Origin: an uncultured Phycisphaerae bacterium
GTDB taxonomy: Bacteria > Planctomycetota > Phycisphaerae > UBA1845 > Fen-1342
Length of the DNA stretch: 64,000 bases
Direction: 5' to 3'
NCBI GenBank assembly: GCA_937928595.1
Contig: CALGJV010000003.1
Span: forward strand, 1-64,000
Position 1 is the first letter of the stretch; each line of letters begins with the position of its first letter. The translations under genes and the position numbers were made by a program. Shown one piece after another: positions 17,578 to 26,041 of this stretch. The notes under the pieces were generated by a model. It was not told the origin of the DNA and ran no database searches. It saw nothing but the letters and a program-made list of their open reading frames with translations.

Positions 17578-18678
17578 ATGTGGTGGCGTGACCGACACTC
17601 GGCGATCACGTTCGACGTGGGGGCCGCGGGGCTGCGCGCCGTGCAGTTCCGCCGGCGCGGCGCCCGCACGGAGCTCTGCGACGCGTTCCAGTTCGAGCTG
17701 CCGGCCGGGGGCGGAGCCTCGCCGCCCGACGGCGTGGACCTGGCGACGATCGCGCACGCCGTGGAACAGGGGCACTTCAGCGGCCGTGATGTGGCGCTGG
17801 TTCTCTCGCCGCCGGACGTGCAGTTCGTGCCCGTGCGCGTGCCGCCGCAGGTGCTGGCGCAGCCGCCCGAGCGATTCCAGCAGGCCGTGCAGTTCGAGGT
17901 GTCGCAGGCGGCTCGGCGCGGCAGCGAGGAGATGGAGCTGCGCGCCTGGCCGTTGCCCATGGCCGGGCCCCAACAGCCGAACGTGATCGCCGTCACGCTG
18001 GCGGCCGCGCAGGCCGCTGCGTGGTGCGCCGCGGCGGAGCAGCAGCAGTTGACGCTGAGTCGCATCGACGTGGCGCCTTGTGCGCTGGTCGCGCTGGCCG
18101 CGCGGACGTGGCCGCCGGACGACACCGAGTCCTGGGGGGTGCTGGACCTGGGACGACGACACACGACGCTCACGCTCGTGGTCGGCCGTACACCCGCCTA
18201 CATTCGCACGCTGGGCGTGTGCTCGCACGACTGGACGCAGCGGCTGGCCGCGGCGTTCGAGGTGCCGCTCGACGTGGCCGAGGAACTGAAGCGACGCCAC
18301 GGCATCCGGGCCCCCGAGCGGGGCGTGCGGGCCGGCGGCGGCGGAGCGGGCCGGCTCGTGGGCGATGAGCTGGCCGGCGCCTGCGCGAGCGTGTTGCGGG
18401 AGGCACTGCGGGGCCTCTCGGCGGAAGTGGGCCGCTGCTTCGCTTACCTTCAGCAAGCGTTTCCGGAGCACGCCCCGCGGCGGCTCGTGCTGAGCGGCGG
18501 CGGGGCCGGTCTGCCGGGCCTGCCGGAGCTGCTGCAGGGCGAGCTCGAGATTCCCGTCTGTCTGCTGGCGCCGGAGCCGCCCGCGGGCCCCGGGGCGACC
18601 CTCCTCGCGGACCGGCGGATCGGCGTGCGGAACGCCGCGGCCGTGGGGGCGGCGTTGCTCGATCTGGAGGCGGCATGA
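17578..18678 (+). CDS. pilM: PilM-like actin-fold pilus assembly protein
   Basis: This 366-residue cytoplasmic protein has the PilM/FtsA-like actin fold. An N-terminal phosphate-1 motif is visible (ITFDVGAAGLRAVQF, residues 8-22), a second nucleotide motif near residue 185 (WGVLDLGRRHTTLTLV), and an adenosine-type motif near 300 (LVLSGGGAGLPGLPELL). PilM binds the cytoplasmic tail of PilN and links the ATPase to the periplasmic ring. The ATG is 30 nt after gspF, and the stop overlaps pilN by 4 nt. Sequence identity with PilM is visibly low, so the call rests on motifs and gene order. Confidence 0.82.
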   Translation: MWWRDRHSAITFDVGAAGLRAVQFRRRGARTELCDAFQFELPAGGGASPPDGVDLATIAHAVEQGHFSGRDVALVLSPPDVQFVPVRVPPQVLAQPPERFQQAVQFEVSQAARRGSEEMELRAWPLPMAGPQQPNVIAVTLAAAQAAAWCAAAEQQQLTLSRIDVAPCALVALAARTWPPDDTESWGVLDLGRRHTTLTLVVGRTPAYIRTLGVCSHDWTQRLAAAFEVPLDVAEELKRRHGIRAPERGVRAGGGGAGRLVGDELAGACASVLREALRGLSAEVGRCFAYLQQAFPEHAPRRLVLSGGGAGLPGLPELLQGELEIPVCLLAPEPPAGPGATLLADRRIGVRNAAAVGAALLDLEAA

Positions 18679-19292
18679 CCTGCGCGGTGAACCTGGTTCC
18701 GGTCGCCTATCGCCTCAGCCGGGCTCGCGCGCGGCGCCGGCGCGCCTGGACCTTCGTCTGCGCGGCGACGGGCGTGCTCGTGCTGCTCGGTGCCGCGGTA
18801 ACACAGACGGCCCGCACGCTGGTTGTGCAACTGCGCGGGCGTGTGGCCGGGCTCGAGCAGCAACGCCTCGACGTGCAGCGGCAGATCGTCGCGCTCGCTG
18901 CTCAGCGCACCACGCAGTTGGCCGAGCTGGAACGCGTGGCCGCCGCGCGCCGGCCGCAGCCGTGGCCCCGGCGCTTCGTCGCGCTCACCGAGACGCTGCC
19001 GGACGGCGTGTTCCTGACGGAGATCGAGATTCGGCCCGCGGCGGGCGGCGTGCCCACGCCCAACCTCCGCACGGCGGTCCCGCCCGCGACGGACACGGAG
19101 CGTCTCGTGCAGCAGGTCCGCGTGCTCGGGTACGCCCGCGGGCACGACGACCTGCTGCAATTCGTCAACGCGCTGCGCGAGCAGCCGGGTTGGCGGCACG
19201 TGGAGCTGGCCCGGTCTCGCATTGAGCCGTGGCAGGGTGCCGACATCGTGGCGTTTGAGCTGGCCGGTCACGCCGCGGAGGACGAGCCATGA
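18675..19292 (+). CDS. pilN: PilN-like alignment subunit
   Basis: This 205-residue bitopic membrane protein starts with MTCAVNLVPVAYR, the short cytoplasmic tail that in PilN docks into PilM (NLLP-type motif). A basic stretch, one membrane helix (about 30-50), a coiled coil (about 50-85) and a periplasmic ferredoxin-like domain (about 90-200, FLTEIEIRPAAG and so on) follow. It overlaps pilM upstream and pilO downstream by 4 nt each, matching the usual pilM-N-O-P order. Confidence 0.85.
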   Translation: MTCAVNLVPVAYRLSRARARRRRAWTFVCAATGVLVLLGAAVTQTARTLVVQLRGRVAGLEQQRLDVQRQIVALAAQRTTQLAELERVAAARRPQPWPRRFVALTETLPDGVFLTEIEIRPAAGGVPTPNLRTAVPPATDTERLVQQVRVLGYARGHDDLLQFVNALREQPGWRHVELARSRIEPWQGADIVAFELAGHAAEDEP

Positions 19293-19876
19293 TCCTGACC
19301 CGGCGGCCCGTGACGCTGTATGACGTTGACGGCCTGGCCCTGTTGGGGCTGGCCGGCTTGCTCGCCCTGGCGGGCTGGGTGGTCGTCTGGCCGATGCACC
19401 GCTCCTGGAACGAGTATCGAGCGCTGGCGGTGCGACGGGCGGAAGCCGACCGCAACCTTCAGACCGAGCGGCAGTCGCTGGCGGTCTTCACCGAACGGCT
19501 GGCGGAACTGAAGAACTCCGTCAGCGCCGCGGCGGAGGGCGTGCCCGGCACGAGCGAGTTCCCATCGCTGCTGCGGCGTCTGACGACGGCCGCCCAGGCC
19601 GCAGCTCTGACCGTCCAGACCATGACGCCGGCGCCGCTGGCGTACGCGCGGGACTACGCCCTCGCGGACGTGCGGATCGAGGGGCGCGGGCGCGGGCTGG
19701 ACTGTCTCCGATTCCTGGAACGCCTGACCCGGGACAACCCCTACCAGTCGCTGCGCGAGTGCCGGTTGACGCGGCCCGCGACGGCCCCGGACGCCGAGTG
19801 TCACTTCGCGTGGACGCTGCGGTTCTACCTGCTGCCGGAGACGCCCGTCGCGGCGGGTGGGGGAGGGCGACCCTGA
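19289..19876 (+). CDS. pilO: PilO-like alignment subunit
   Basis: This 195-residue bitopic protein has one membrane helix (about 15-36), a coiled coil (about 40-75) and a periplasmic domain. Features such as SEFPSLLRRLTTAAQAAAL and the strand pattern at 100-180 fit the PilO/GspM fold. It should pair with PilN in the periplasmic ring. Its stop overlaps the next start by one base (TGATG). Confidence 0.82.
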   Translation: MILTRRPVTLYDVDGLALLGLAGLLALAGWVVVWPMHRSWNEYRALAVRRAEADRNLQTERQSLAVFTERLAELKNSVSAAAEGVPGTSEFPSLLRRLTTAAQAAALTVQTMTPAPLAYARDYALADVRIEGRGRGLDCLRFLERLTRDNPYQSLRECRLTRPATAPDAECHFAWTLRFYLLPETPVAAGGGGRP

Positions 19877-20412
19877 TGCGCCTTCAACGACGACATCGCC
19901 TCCTGCTCGGCGCGCTGGTACTGGCCGTGACGATCTGGCTGCTCGATCGGCTCTCGGGCCGGACCGGGCCGCAGCCCGCGCAGGCCAAGGGTAACGGAAC
20001 CGCCCCGGCGCCGACGACGTCGCTGGCCTGGGACGACGCCGACGCCCTCCTCCGCCGGCTCGCCGCCCTCCGCGCGGACGGCGACGAGCGCCGGCTGCCC
20101 GAGACGGCCCGGGACCCTTTCCAGCCGTCGGCGCTGCTGGCACAACTGCTCCCGGCGACGGAAGTGCCCATGCCTTCCGGCGCGGAATCGCCACCCGCGG
20201 ACACACCGGGCAATTTCGGCGCTCGGCACCGGCTGGCGGGCGTCGTGCTCGGGGCGGAACCGCTGGCTGTCGTGGACGATGTGGTGGTCGGGCTGGGGGC
20301 GGTTCTGGACGGGCACACGCTGGTGGCCGTCGAACGGGACGCAGTCGTCTTCGAGGAAACCGCCACGGGCGTGCGGGTGCGGCTCACGCTGCCCGGGCCG
20401 GGCGTGCCCTGA
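19876..20412 (+). CDS. PilP/GspC-like periplasmic connector protein
   Basis: This 178-residue protein has one N-terminal membrane segment (about 6-24), a disordered linker, the DPFQPS motif (about residue 76) and a small C-terminal beta domain (about 112-172, HRLAGVVLGAEPLAVVDDVV). This order is shared by PilP and GspC, which link the inner-membrane ring to the secretin. The GspC-like homology domain is the better visual match for the C-terminus, while the operon position is that of pilP. The start at 19876 is set by the TGATG overlap with pilO. Confidence 0.72.
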   Translation: MRLQRRHRLLLGALVLAVTIWLLDRLSGRTGPQPAQAKGNGTAPAPTTSLAWDDADALLRRLAALRADGDERRLPETARDPFQPSALLAQLLPATEVPMPSGAESPPADTPGNFGARHRLAGVVLGAEPLAVVDDVVVGLGAVLDGHTLVAVERDAVVFEETATGVRVRLTLPGPGVP

Positions 20413-20529
20413 GCCGCCCGCGGAAATTATCGGCGGCGCCGTCGCGTTGCGCCCGAGGCGGCAACCGGCGGTTCGCGCGAATCCGACTCAAGCCCCGCTG
20501 GACACAGGACGATGCATTACACGGGCGGC

Positions 20530-20547
20530 GTCGGCCGGGTGGCCGAC
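20530..20547 (+). promoter_or_regulatory. Hairpin upstream of the major pseudopilin
   Basis: A 7-bp perfect stem (GTCGGCC pairing with GGCCGAC) with a 4-nt loop lies 46 nt before the pseudopilin start. No T-run follows, so it is not a terminator. In the 181-nt gap 20413-20593 it is the only clear structure. It could stabilise a separate, abundant pseudopilin transcript or be chance. Confidence 0.3.
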
Positions 20548-20593
20548 CCGCGCAGAACCCTGTGGGGATGTCGAACGTGCAGGAGTATCCGCG

Positions 20594-21097
20594 ATGAAGC
20601 GGCGTAACAACCGGGTTGCGTTCTCGCTCGTTGAGCTCGTGGTCGTCATCGTGATCATCGGGATTCTCGCGGCCATCGCGATCCCGCGGTTGAGTCGCGG
20701 ATCGACCGGCGCGAGCCAGGCGGCCTTGAGCGCCAACCTCGCGACGATCCGGAATGCGATCAATCTGTACGCGACGGAGCACAATGGGGCGTTCCCGGGA
20801 CCGGATGAAGCCGGGTTCGTGAACAAGCTGACCAAGTACACGGACCTCAGCGGCACCGTCTCGGCGACGAAGACGGCGACGGCCAAGTACGGTCCGTACC
20901 TGCAGGCCATCCCGCCGTGCCCGGTGGGCGAGAACGCTGGCAAGACGACCGCGAACAAAATCCTGATTTCGTCCACGAGCCCGCCGACCCCGGACCCGAC
21001 CGGGGGCGAGGGTTGGGTGTACAACCCTACGACCGGCGAGTTCCTGGCCAACACGACGCAGACCGACGACAGCGGCAAGGCGTTCAACACGTACTAA
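20594..21097 (+). CDS. gspG: Major pseudopilin (GspG-like)
   Basis: This 167-residue prepilin has a short basic leader (MKRRNNRVA), cleavage before Phe10 and the hydrophobic helix FSLVELVVVIVIIGILAAIA with the conserved Glu at mature position 5. The soluble domain is of GspG size and contains a short loop with Asp/Thr/Gly-rich sequence near the C-terminus. The residue before the cleavage point is Ala rather than the usual Gly. AGGAG lies 9 nt before the ATG. It is the last plus-strand gene before a strong terminator and the likely main subunit of the pseudopilus. Confidence 0.9.
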   Translation: MKRRNNRVAFSLVELVVVIVIIGILAAIAIPRLSRGSTGASQAALSANLATIRNAINLYATEHNGAFPGPDEAGFVNKLTKYTDLSGTVSATKTATAKYGPYLQAIPPCPVGENAGKTTANKILISSTSPPTPDPTGGEGWVYNPTTGEFLANTTQTDDSGKAFNTY

Positions 21098-21194
21098 CAG
21101 CCTGTCCCGCGGGCCGCACGCCGCGCCGACCGCCGCACGCGGACGCGCCGGTCGCCGCGGTGCGCGGGACATGCCCCAGGCTTCTGAGTACCAG

Positions 21195-21238
21195 CGCGGC
21201 CCGGACGGATGCGGCCATCCGTCCGGGCCGCGTGTTTT
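21195..21238 (+). terminator. Strong intrinsic terminator after the pseudopilin
   Basis: A perfect 17-bp stem (21195-21211 with 21216-21232) closes a 4-nt CGGC loop and is followed by TGTTTT. It separates the plus-strand pseudopilin operon from the convergent minus-strand TPR gene that ends at 21256. On the minus strand no T-run follows, so it acts mainly in the plus direction. Confidence 0.85.
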
Positions 21239-21255
21239 GGCGGCAGGGGGGCGGG

Positions 21256-22356
21256 TCAGCCTGGCCGCGCGGCCGCGGCCAGAAGCCGGGCGGCCACGGC
21301 GTTGTCCGGCTCCAGGGCGCGCAGGCGCGCCGTCCAGAAGCGGACTCGCTCGATGTCGCCGGCGCGGTAGGCCAGAGCGGCCGCGAGTTCGGCGGCCGGC
21401 ACGAGCTGCGGCGCCAACGTCGCCGCCCGGGCGGCCACGTCGGCCCCCGCGGCGTAGTCGTGCTGCGCGGCGCGGCAGCGGGCCAGGAGCAGCAGGGCGG
21501 GCACATGCTCGGGGTGGTTCCGCAGAAGAGTCTGCACCTGCAACTGCGCGGCGGCCGTCCGGCCCACGGCCAGGAGGCACTCCGCCAGCGGCACGCGCAG
21601 CGCCTCGACCTCCGGGTTGTCCGCCGCGACGAGGCTCTCGAGCACGGGAATCGCTTCGTCGCAGGCCCCGGCGCGGAACAGCGCGAGGGCCAGCCGCTCG
21701 CGCAAGCCTGCGTCCGCGTCGGACCGCCCGGCGACGCGCCGCCAGGCCGCGGCCGCCGCGGACCAGTCCCCACACTGCTCGTGGCACTCGGCGAGAGCGG
21801 CCTGGAACGCGTTCGTCCAGCCGAGCTCGGACTGGCGTTGAACCAGGAACGCCAAGGCGCCGGTGGCGTCGCCCAGTTGCAGCCGCACCTGGGCTGCCGC
21901 CACGGCGTAGGTCACGTCGTCAGGCCGGGCGGCCGCGGCCTGTTCGAAGGCCGCCAGCGCCTCCTCCCAGCGGGCCTGCTGCTGCCGGGCGATACCGAGC
22001 AGGTAGGCGGCTTCGGGGCGGTCGGCATCGTCCAGCGGCGCACTCTCGAGCAGCGCGGCCGCCTCGGCCGTCCGGTCCCCTGCCAGCAGCAGCCGCGCCT
22101 CGAGCACCGCCAGGTCCCGCCGCTGCGGGTCCAGGCGGCGGGCCTCCGCCAGCTCCGCGGCGGCGGCCTGAACGTGGCCGGCGTTGAGCTGGTCGGCGGC
22201 CAGCTGCGCCTTCACTTGCGCACGAACCGTGTTCCAGCGGGCACCGGCTTCCTGGCGGGCGATGGCCTGCGGAGACCGGCAGCCGGACAGCCACACGACG
22301 GCGAGGACCGCGACGGTGAGACCGCCGTGCTCGGCGCGGATGCGGAGCGACGTCAT
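21256..22356 (-). CDS. TPR-repeat lipoprotein, possible secretin pilotin
   Basis: This 366-residue protein has a lipoprotein signal (hydrophobic stretch ending WLSGC, Cys26) and about nine tetratricopeptide-like helix pairs through the rest of its length. It should be anchored in a membrane and act by protein contact. Its ATG overlaps the secretin stop by 4 nt, so the two are made together. TPR lipoproteins of the PilF/PilW type pilot secretins to the outer membrane, and that role is inferred here from anchoring, repeats and coupling. The family match itself is not specific. Confidence 0.75.
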   Translation of the reverse strand: MTSLRIRAEHGGLTVAVLAVVWLSGCRSPQAIARQEAGARWNTVRAQVKAQLAADQLNAGHVQAAAAELAEARRLDPQRRDLAVLEARLLLAGDRTAEAAALLESAPLDDADRPEAAYLLGIARQQQARWEEALAAFEQAAAARPDDVTYAVAAAQVRLQLGDATGALAFLVQRQSELGWTNAFQAALAECHEQCGDWSAAAAAWRRVAGRSDADAGLRERLALALFRAGACDEAIPVLESLVAADNPEVEALRVPLAECLLAVGRTAAAQLQVQTLLRNHPEHVPALLLLARCRAAQHDYAAGADVAARAATLAPQLVPAAELAAALAYRAGDIERVRFWTARLRALEPDNAVAARLLAAAARPG

Positions 22357-24146
22357 GGAAGCCCTCCGTTCTCAGCCTCCGGGGGCAGACCCTCGTCCGA
22401 CGGGCGGCCGAAGCGCGGCGGCGTGGGGCCCTGCGCCGGCTCGATCAGGTTCCAGATAAACGTGCGCATCCGCGTGCCGTCCTCGTCCCACACGCGTCGC
22501 GCCAGCAGGTCTTCGCGCAGCTTCAAGGCCGGCACGTGGCGCGGTTGGTTGTGCAGCGACATCCGTGCGTTGAGCAGCGCCGCGTCCAGCTTGCCGCGTT
22601 CGAGTTGTTTGAGCGCCTCGCGGTAGTAGGCCTGGGCGAGACGCTCGCGGCCGGTGCCGACCAGTCCGCGCCGGCTGCCGACGCGGATACGCTCCACGTC
22701 GTCGAGGAGCTGGCGGTATTGCTCCTGCTCGGCGGGGGTGTCCCGGATGATATGGACGGTGAGCAGGATGATGACTTCCTCGCGGATGGTCTGGTCGTTC
22801 CGGCTGCCGAAGAGCAATCCGGCGCCGGGAATGTTGCCGAGCACGGGAATCTGGCTGCGGCTGTTGACGGTGCGCTCGCGGAACAGACCGCCGATCAGCA
22901 CGGTGTCGCCGTCGCGCACGAGGATGTCGGCGCGGGCCTCGGTCGTCTCCTCGAACGGCAGGTTGGCCGCGGTGAGGCCGCCGTTGCTGTCCTTGGGATG
23001 CACGCTGAGCCGCACGGTCCCGTCGTCGTTGATGACCGGGCGGAAGCGGATCTGCGTGCCGGTCTCGAGGAAGTCGACGGTCTGGATTGCGGCCGTCTCG
23101 GTCACCGTGGTCGTGAGGTAGCCGTCGCGACGCCCGACGATGACCTCACCCGGCTGCTTGTTGAGCGCGACGATCTTCGGATTGGCGACGACGGTGACGT
23201 CCGTCACGCCCTCGAGCGCTCGCACAAACATCGCGATGTTGTTCGAGATGATGCCGAACGTGAACCCGCCGGGCGCGACGCTCTGGGTGAACTGCTGGTT
23301 CACGTTTATCGTCGTGTCCTCCAGCCGCGCCGGCGGCAACGGCCCCGTCCGCAGGTTCGTGGTGGCGTCGCTGCGGCTGCCGACGTTGCGGAAATCCACC
23401 CCGCTCAGCACCGTGAAGTCGATGCCGAACTGGTTGCTCTCGTTCAGCGTCGCTCGCAGGATCGTCGCCTCGATCAGTACCTGCTGCGGCCGCCGATCCA
23501 GCTCCTCCAGCAGACGCGCGACGGCGTCGAGCTCGGCGGCCGTGGCGGTGACCACGAGGTAGTCGTTGCTGGCCGGTCCGAGTTCGTCCGCCGCGCCCGG
23601 GCCTCCCTTGCCGGCCACGCCGCCGCTCTCGGTGCCGCCCTCGACCACCCGGGCGTTGTTTCCGAGCACGGCGCGCACCGCCGTGGCCGCCTCCTGGGGA
23701 CGGAGGTACCGCAGGTGAAAGACGCGCGTCGCCGGCGGCGGTTGCAGGGTCGCCAGGTCCTCCGGCATGCCGACGAAGATGGTCGCACCGACCCGCAGGA
23801 ACCCGTACTGGTTCGGCGTCAGAATCGCCGCCAGGGCCTGGTCGAGCGTGACGTTGTAGAGGTTGGCGGACACCCGCCCGGTGACCTTGGTGCTGGTAAC
23901 GATGTTCGCCTGGGCCTTGTAGCTCAGCAGTTCGAGCACCGTGGCAATCTCCAGCTCCCGCACATGGAGGTCGAGCAGTCCGCTGTCGCGCAGCTGGACG
24001 GGGTCGCCGTTCGGGCGCAGCACGCCGGCGGCCGACGCGGCCGGGGGCGAGTCCGTCTGCGCGGCGACCGACGACACCAGCAGGACCAGCGCGAGCGCGA
24101 GGCCCTGGCGCCCCGCGCGACGAACCGTCCGAGCTCGCTGAACCAT
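22353..24146 (-). CDS. Outer-membrane secretin (GspD/PilQ family)
   Basis: This 597-residue secretin begins with a signal peptide (about residues 1-29). An STN/N0-like domain (about 50-120) is followed by an N1-type domain (about 125-240, VFHLRYLRPQEAATAVRAVL) and the secretin core (about 250-490). The core includes VTVVANPKIVALNKQPG, the lip-region VLIGGLFRE and the conserved IPVLGNIPGAGLLFGS. After the core comes a C-terminal helical/TPR-like tail (about 515-580), an unusual position where an S-domain or pilotin contact could sit. The ATG at 24146 is preferred over longer upstream possibilities because it gives the signal peptide and has GGGAG upstream. It is divergent from the minor pseudopilin operon. 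Confidence 0.92.
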   Translation of the reverse strand: MVQRARTVRRAGRQGLALALVLLVSSVAAQTDSPPAASAAGVLRPNGDPVQLRDSGLLDLHVRELEIATVLELLSYKAQANIVTSTKVTGRVSANLYNVTLDQALAAILTPNQYGFLRVGATIFVGMPEDLATLQPPPATRVFHLRYLRPQEAATAVRAVLGNNARVVEGGTESGGVAGKGGPGAADELGPASNDYLVVTATAAELDAVARLLEELDRRPQQVLIEATILRATLNESNQFGIDFTVLSGVDFRNVGSRSDATTNLRTGPLPPARLEDTTINVNQQFTQSVAPGGFTFGIISNNIAMFVRALEGVTDVTVVANPKIVALNKQPGEVIVGRRDGYLTTTVTETAAIQTVDFLETGTQIRFRPVINDDGTVRLSVHPKDSNGGLTAANLPFEETTEARADILVRDGDTVLIGGLFRERTVNSRSQIPVLGNIPGAGLLFGSRNDQTIREEVIILLTVHIIRDTPAEQEQYRQLLDDVERIRVGSRRGLVGTGRERLAQAYYREALKQLERGKLDAALLNARMSLHNQPRHVPALKLREDLLARRVWDEDGTRMRTFIWNLIEPAQGPTPPRFGRPSDEGLPPEAENGGLP

Positions 24147-24476
24147 CAACGCACGCTCCCTGGGCTCGCGGTACGCGGGACCGGCTGGCGGCGCCGCCAC
24201 CGCCCGGCCCGCTTCCCGCCACTCCCATCGGCGCGCGGTTATCGGCGGGTTCACCACAGCCCGCGGGCTTGGGCGGCGGCGCCCGCTTGTTACCGGCCCC
24301 CCGGCAACAATTGCCGCTTGGCCGAACCGCCCGGCGGGCCGTGGCGCCGCGGGGTTATCGCGCCGTCGGACGCGGCCGAAGCGGCGGCAAGGCCGGGCCG
24401 ATGACAGACGGGAGCGCGGCGGCGCGTCGCTCGCGGGAGTGGCCGTGTACGGGTCCGCCGCGCACGGAGTGCCGGG
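24147..24476. other. 330-bp divergent intergenic region between secretin and minor pseudopilins
   Basis: It must hold the promoters for both the secretin pair (minus) and the four-gene pseudopilin operon (plus). I see no convincing -35/-10 pair, sigma-54 motif or palindrome. The open frames across it are Arg/Pro-rich and not believable as protein. Confidence 0.4.
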
Positions 24477-24968
24477 ATGCTTTTCCGACCGGGTACGCCC
24501 CCGCATGCCCCCGAACGGTCACGCCGGGCGTTTTCGCTGGTCGAGCTCGTGGTCGTGGTGGCGATTCTTGCCATTCTGGCGAGCGTGGCCGTACCGCGAT
24601 TCGCGAACTCGCTCCTGCGGCGACGCGTGGAGGCCGCGGCCCGCCGCGTCGTGACCGACCTCGAGCTCGTCCGGCGACGCGCGCGGATTAGCAGCACGAC
24701 GCTGGCGATCGAGTTCGAACTCGAGGCCGCCGCGTACCGCGTGGCGGGCCTGACCGACCCGGACCACCCGCAGCAGGATTACCGCGTGTCGCTGGCCGAT
24801 CCGCCGTACGAGGTGGAGCTGCGCCGGATCGACCTCGACGGCGAGGCTACGCTCCAGTTCGACGGCTACGGTCAACCCGATCGCAGCGGCAGCATCGTCG
24901 TCGGGGCCGGTGACTACGAGATCGAAGTGAACGTGGACGCCGACACCGGGGAGGCCCGCATCCCATGA
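24477..24968 (+). CDS. gspH: Minor pseudopilin, GspH/FimT type
   Basis: This 163-residue prepilin has a basic leader of 18 residues, then the cleavage helix FSLVELVVVVAILAILASVA with Glu5, and a beta-rich soluble domain typical of GspH (RRVVTDLELVRRRARISST, then two beta sheets). The residue before the cleavage site is Ala. GGAGTG lies upstream of the ATG. It overlaps the next gene by 4 nt. Confidence 0.87.
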   Translation: MLFRPGTPPHAPERSRRAFSLVELVVVVAILAILASVAVPRFANSLLRRRVEAAARRVVTDLELVRRRARISSTTLAIEFELEAAAYRVAGLTDPDHPQQDYRVSLADPPYEVELRRIDLDGEATLQFDGYGQPDRSGSIVVGAGDYEIEVNVDADTGEARIP

Positions 24969-26041
24969 GAGGTCATGCGCCGACAGCGTGCCGCCGCGCC
25001 TGGACGCTGGTCGAGCTGGTCGTCAGCGCGGCTGCGGCGACCGTGCTCGTCGCGGGCCTGGCCTCGGCCGTCGTGCTCGCGTCCCGGGCGCTGCCGCCGG
25101 CACCCCACCGCGCGAACGCGGCCGCGGCCGCGGCGCTGGTGGCGGAACAACTGGCCGCCGACCTGACGTGCGCCGTGCAGGTCAGCCAGCTCACGAGCCG
25201 GCGGATCGTGTTCAGCGTGCCGGATCGTACAGGTGACGGGACGCCCGACACGATCGTCTACGACTGGCCTGGCACGGTGGGCGCGGCGCTGCGGATGAGC
25301 CGGAACGGAAGCGGTTACGTCAACGTGCTGCCGAACGTGACGGATTTCACGCTGGTCGGCGGGATCGCGACCGTCACCGAGCAGATCGCGCCCACGGAGC
25401 AATCTGGGCAGGCGCTCTTGGCCATTTGCACGACCGGCGGTGCGACGTACAACGCGCTGGTTCAGGGGAATCTGTGGACCGGGAACGTGGTGCGGCCGCT
25501 GCTGCCCAGCGGAGTGGTCCGCTGGAAGCCTACGTCGGTCTGGCTGATGCTGGCAGCCAGCGGCCCGACGACCGGTACGGCCCGGGTCCGACTCTACGCC
25601 GTGGACTGGAACGGACTGCCCACCCCGACGCCGCTGGGGGAAGCGACCATTCGCGAAAGCGCGCTGAGCACCAGCCTCCAGTGGTATGAATACACTTGGT
25701 CGGACGTGCCCGACTTGCCGCCCGGCGCGGCCATCGCGTTCATCGTCGAGCACGTCAACAACCCGCCGTCGTGCGCGGTCGCCTACCGGTTTTCCAGCGC
25801 GGCCGCTAGCCTTGGATATGCCCGCGTCGCCTCGACTGACGGCGGCAATTCGTGGAACCTGATGCCCACCTACGCGGTGATCTTCGCGTTGTATGGCACA
25901 ATCGTGCGCGAGGTGTCGGGCGGGAGTGTGGACCATGACTACCTGACTACGCTGCGCTTCCGGTTGACAACGGACGGCGCGGCCGACCGCACGCTCGAGA
26001 CGACCGTGCGGCTGCTCAACACCCCGGAGATCGGCGGATGA
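24965..26041 (+). CDS. Large minor pseudopilin (GspJ/PulJ-like) with an inserted beta-sandwich domain
   Basis: This 358-residue protein begins with a prepilin leader (RRA then WTLVELVVSAAAATVLVAG, Glu5 present) and a GspJ-like helix and strand region to about residue 160. Residues about 165-312 form an extra domain with alternating beta strands (SVWLMLAASGPTTGTARVRL, SLQWYEYTWSDVPDL, SFGGNSW-like TDGGNSWNLMP). This part resembles jelly-roll domains seen in adhesins and phage structural proteins. The pilin-like strand LRFRLTTDGAADRTLETTV returns at the C-terminus. Ordinary GspJ proteins are about 200 residues, so the insert accounts for the excess. It overlaps both neighbours by 4 nt. Confidence 0.78.
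   Translation: MRGHAPTACRRAWTLVELVVSAAAATVLVAGLASAVVLASRALPPAPHRANAAAAAALVAEQLAADLTCAVQVSQLTSRRIVFSVPDRTGDGTPDTIVYDWPGTVGAALRMSRNGSGYVNVLPNVTDFTLVGGIATVTEQIAPTEQSGQALLAICTTGGATYNALVQGNLWTGNVVRPLLPSGVVRWKPTSVWLMLAASGPTTGTARVRLYAVDWNGLPTPTPLGEATIRESALSTSLQWYEYTWSDVPDLPPGAAIAFIVEHVNNPPSCAVAYRFSSAAASLGYARVASTDGGNSWNLMPTYAVIFALYGTIVREVSGGSVDHDYLTTLRFRLTTDGAADRTLETTVRLLNTPEIGG

Noticed and set aside
20480-20540. A possible sigma-54 promoter before the major pseudopilin
   Set aside because: GG and GC pairs can be found but the spacing is 12, not the required 10.
21106-21172. A large imperfect inverted repeat (TGTCCCGCG with CGCGGGACA) after the pseudopilin
   Set aside because: The outer arms pair well but the inner sequence does not align cleanly; with the strong terminator 23 nt on, I see no need for a separate element.
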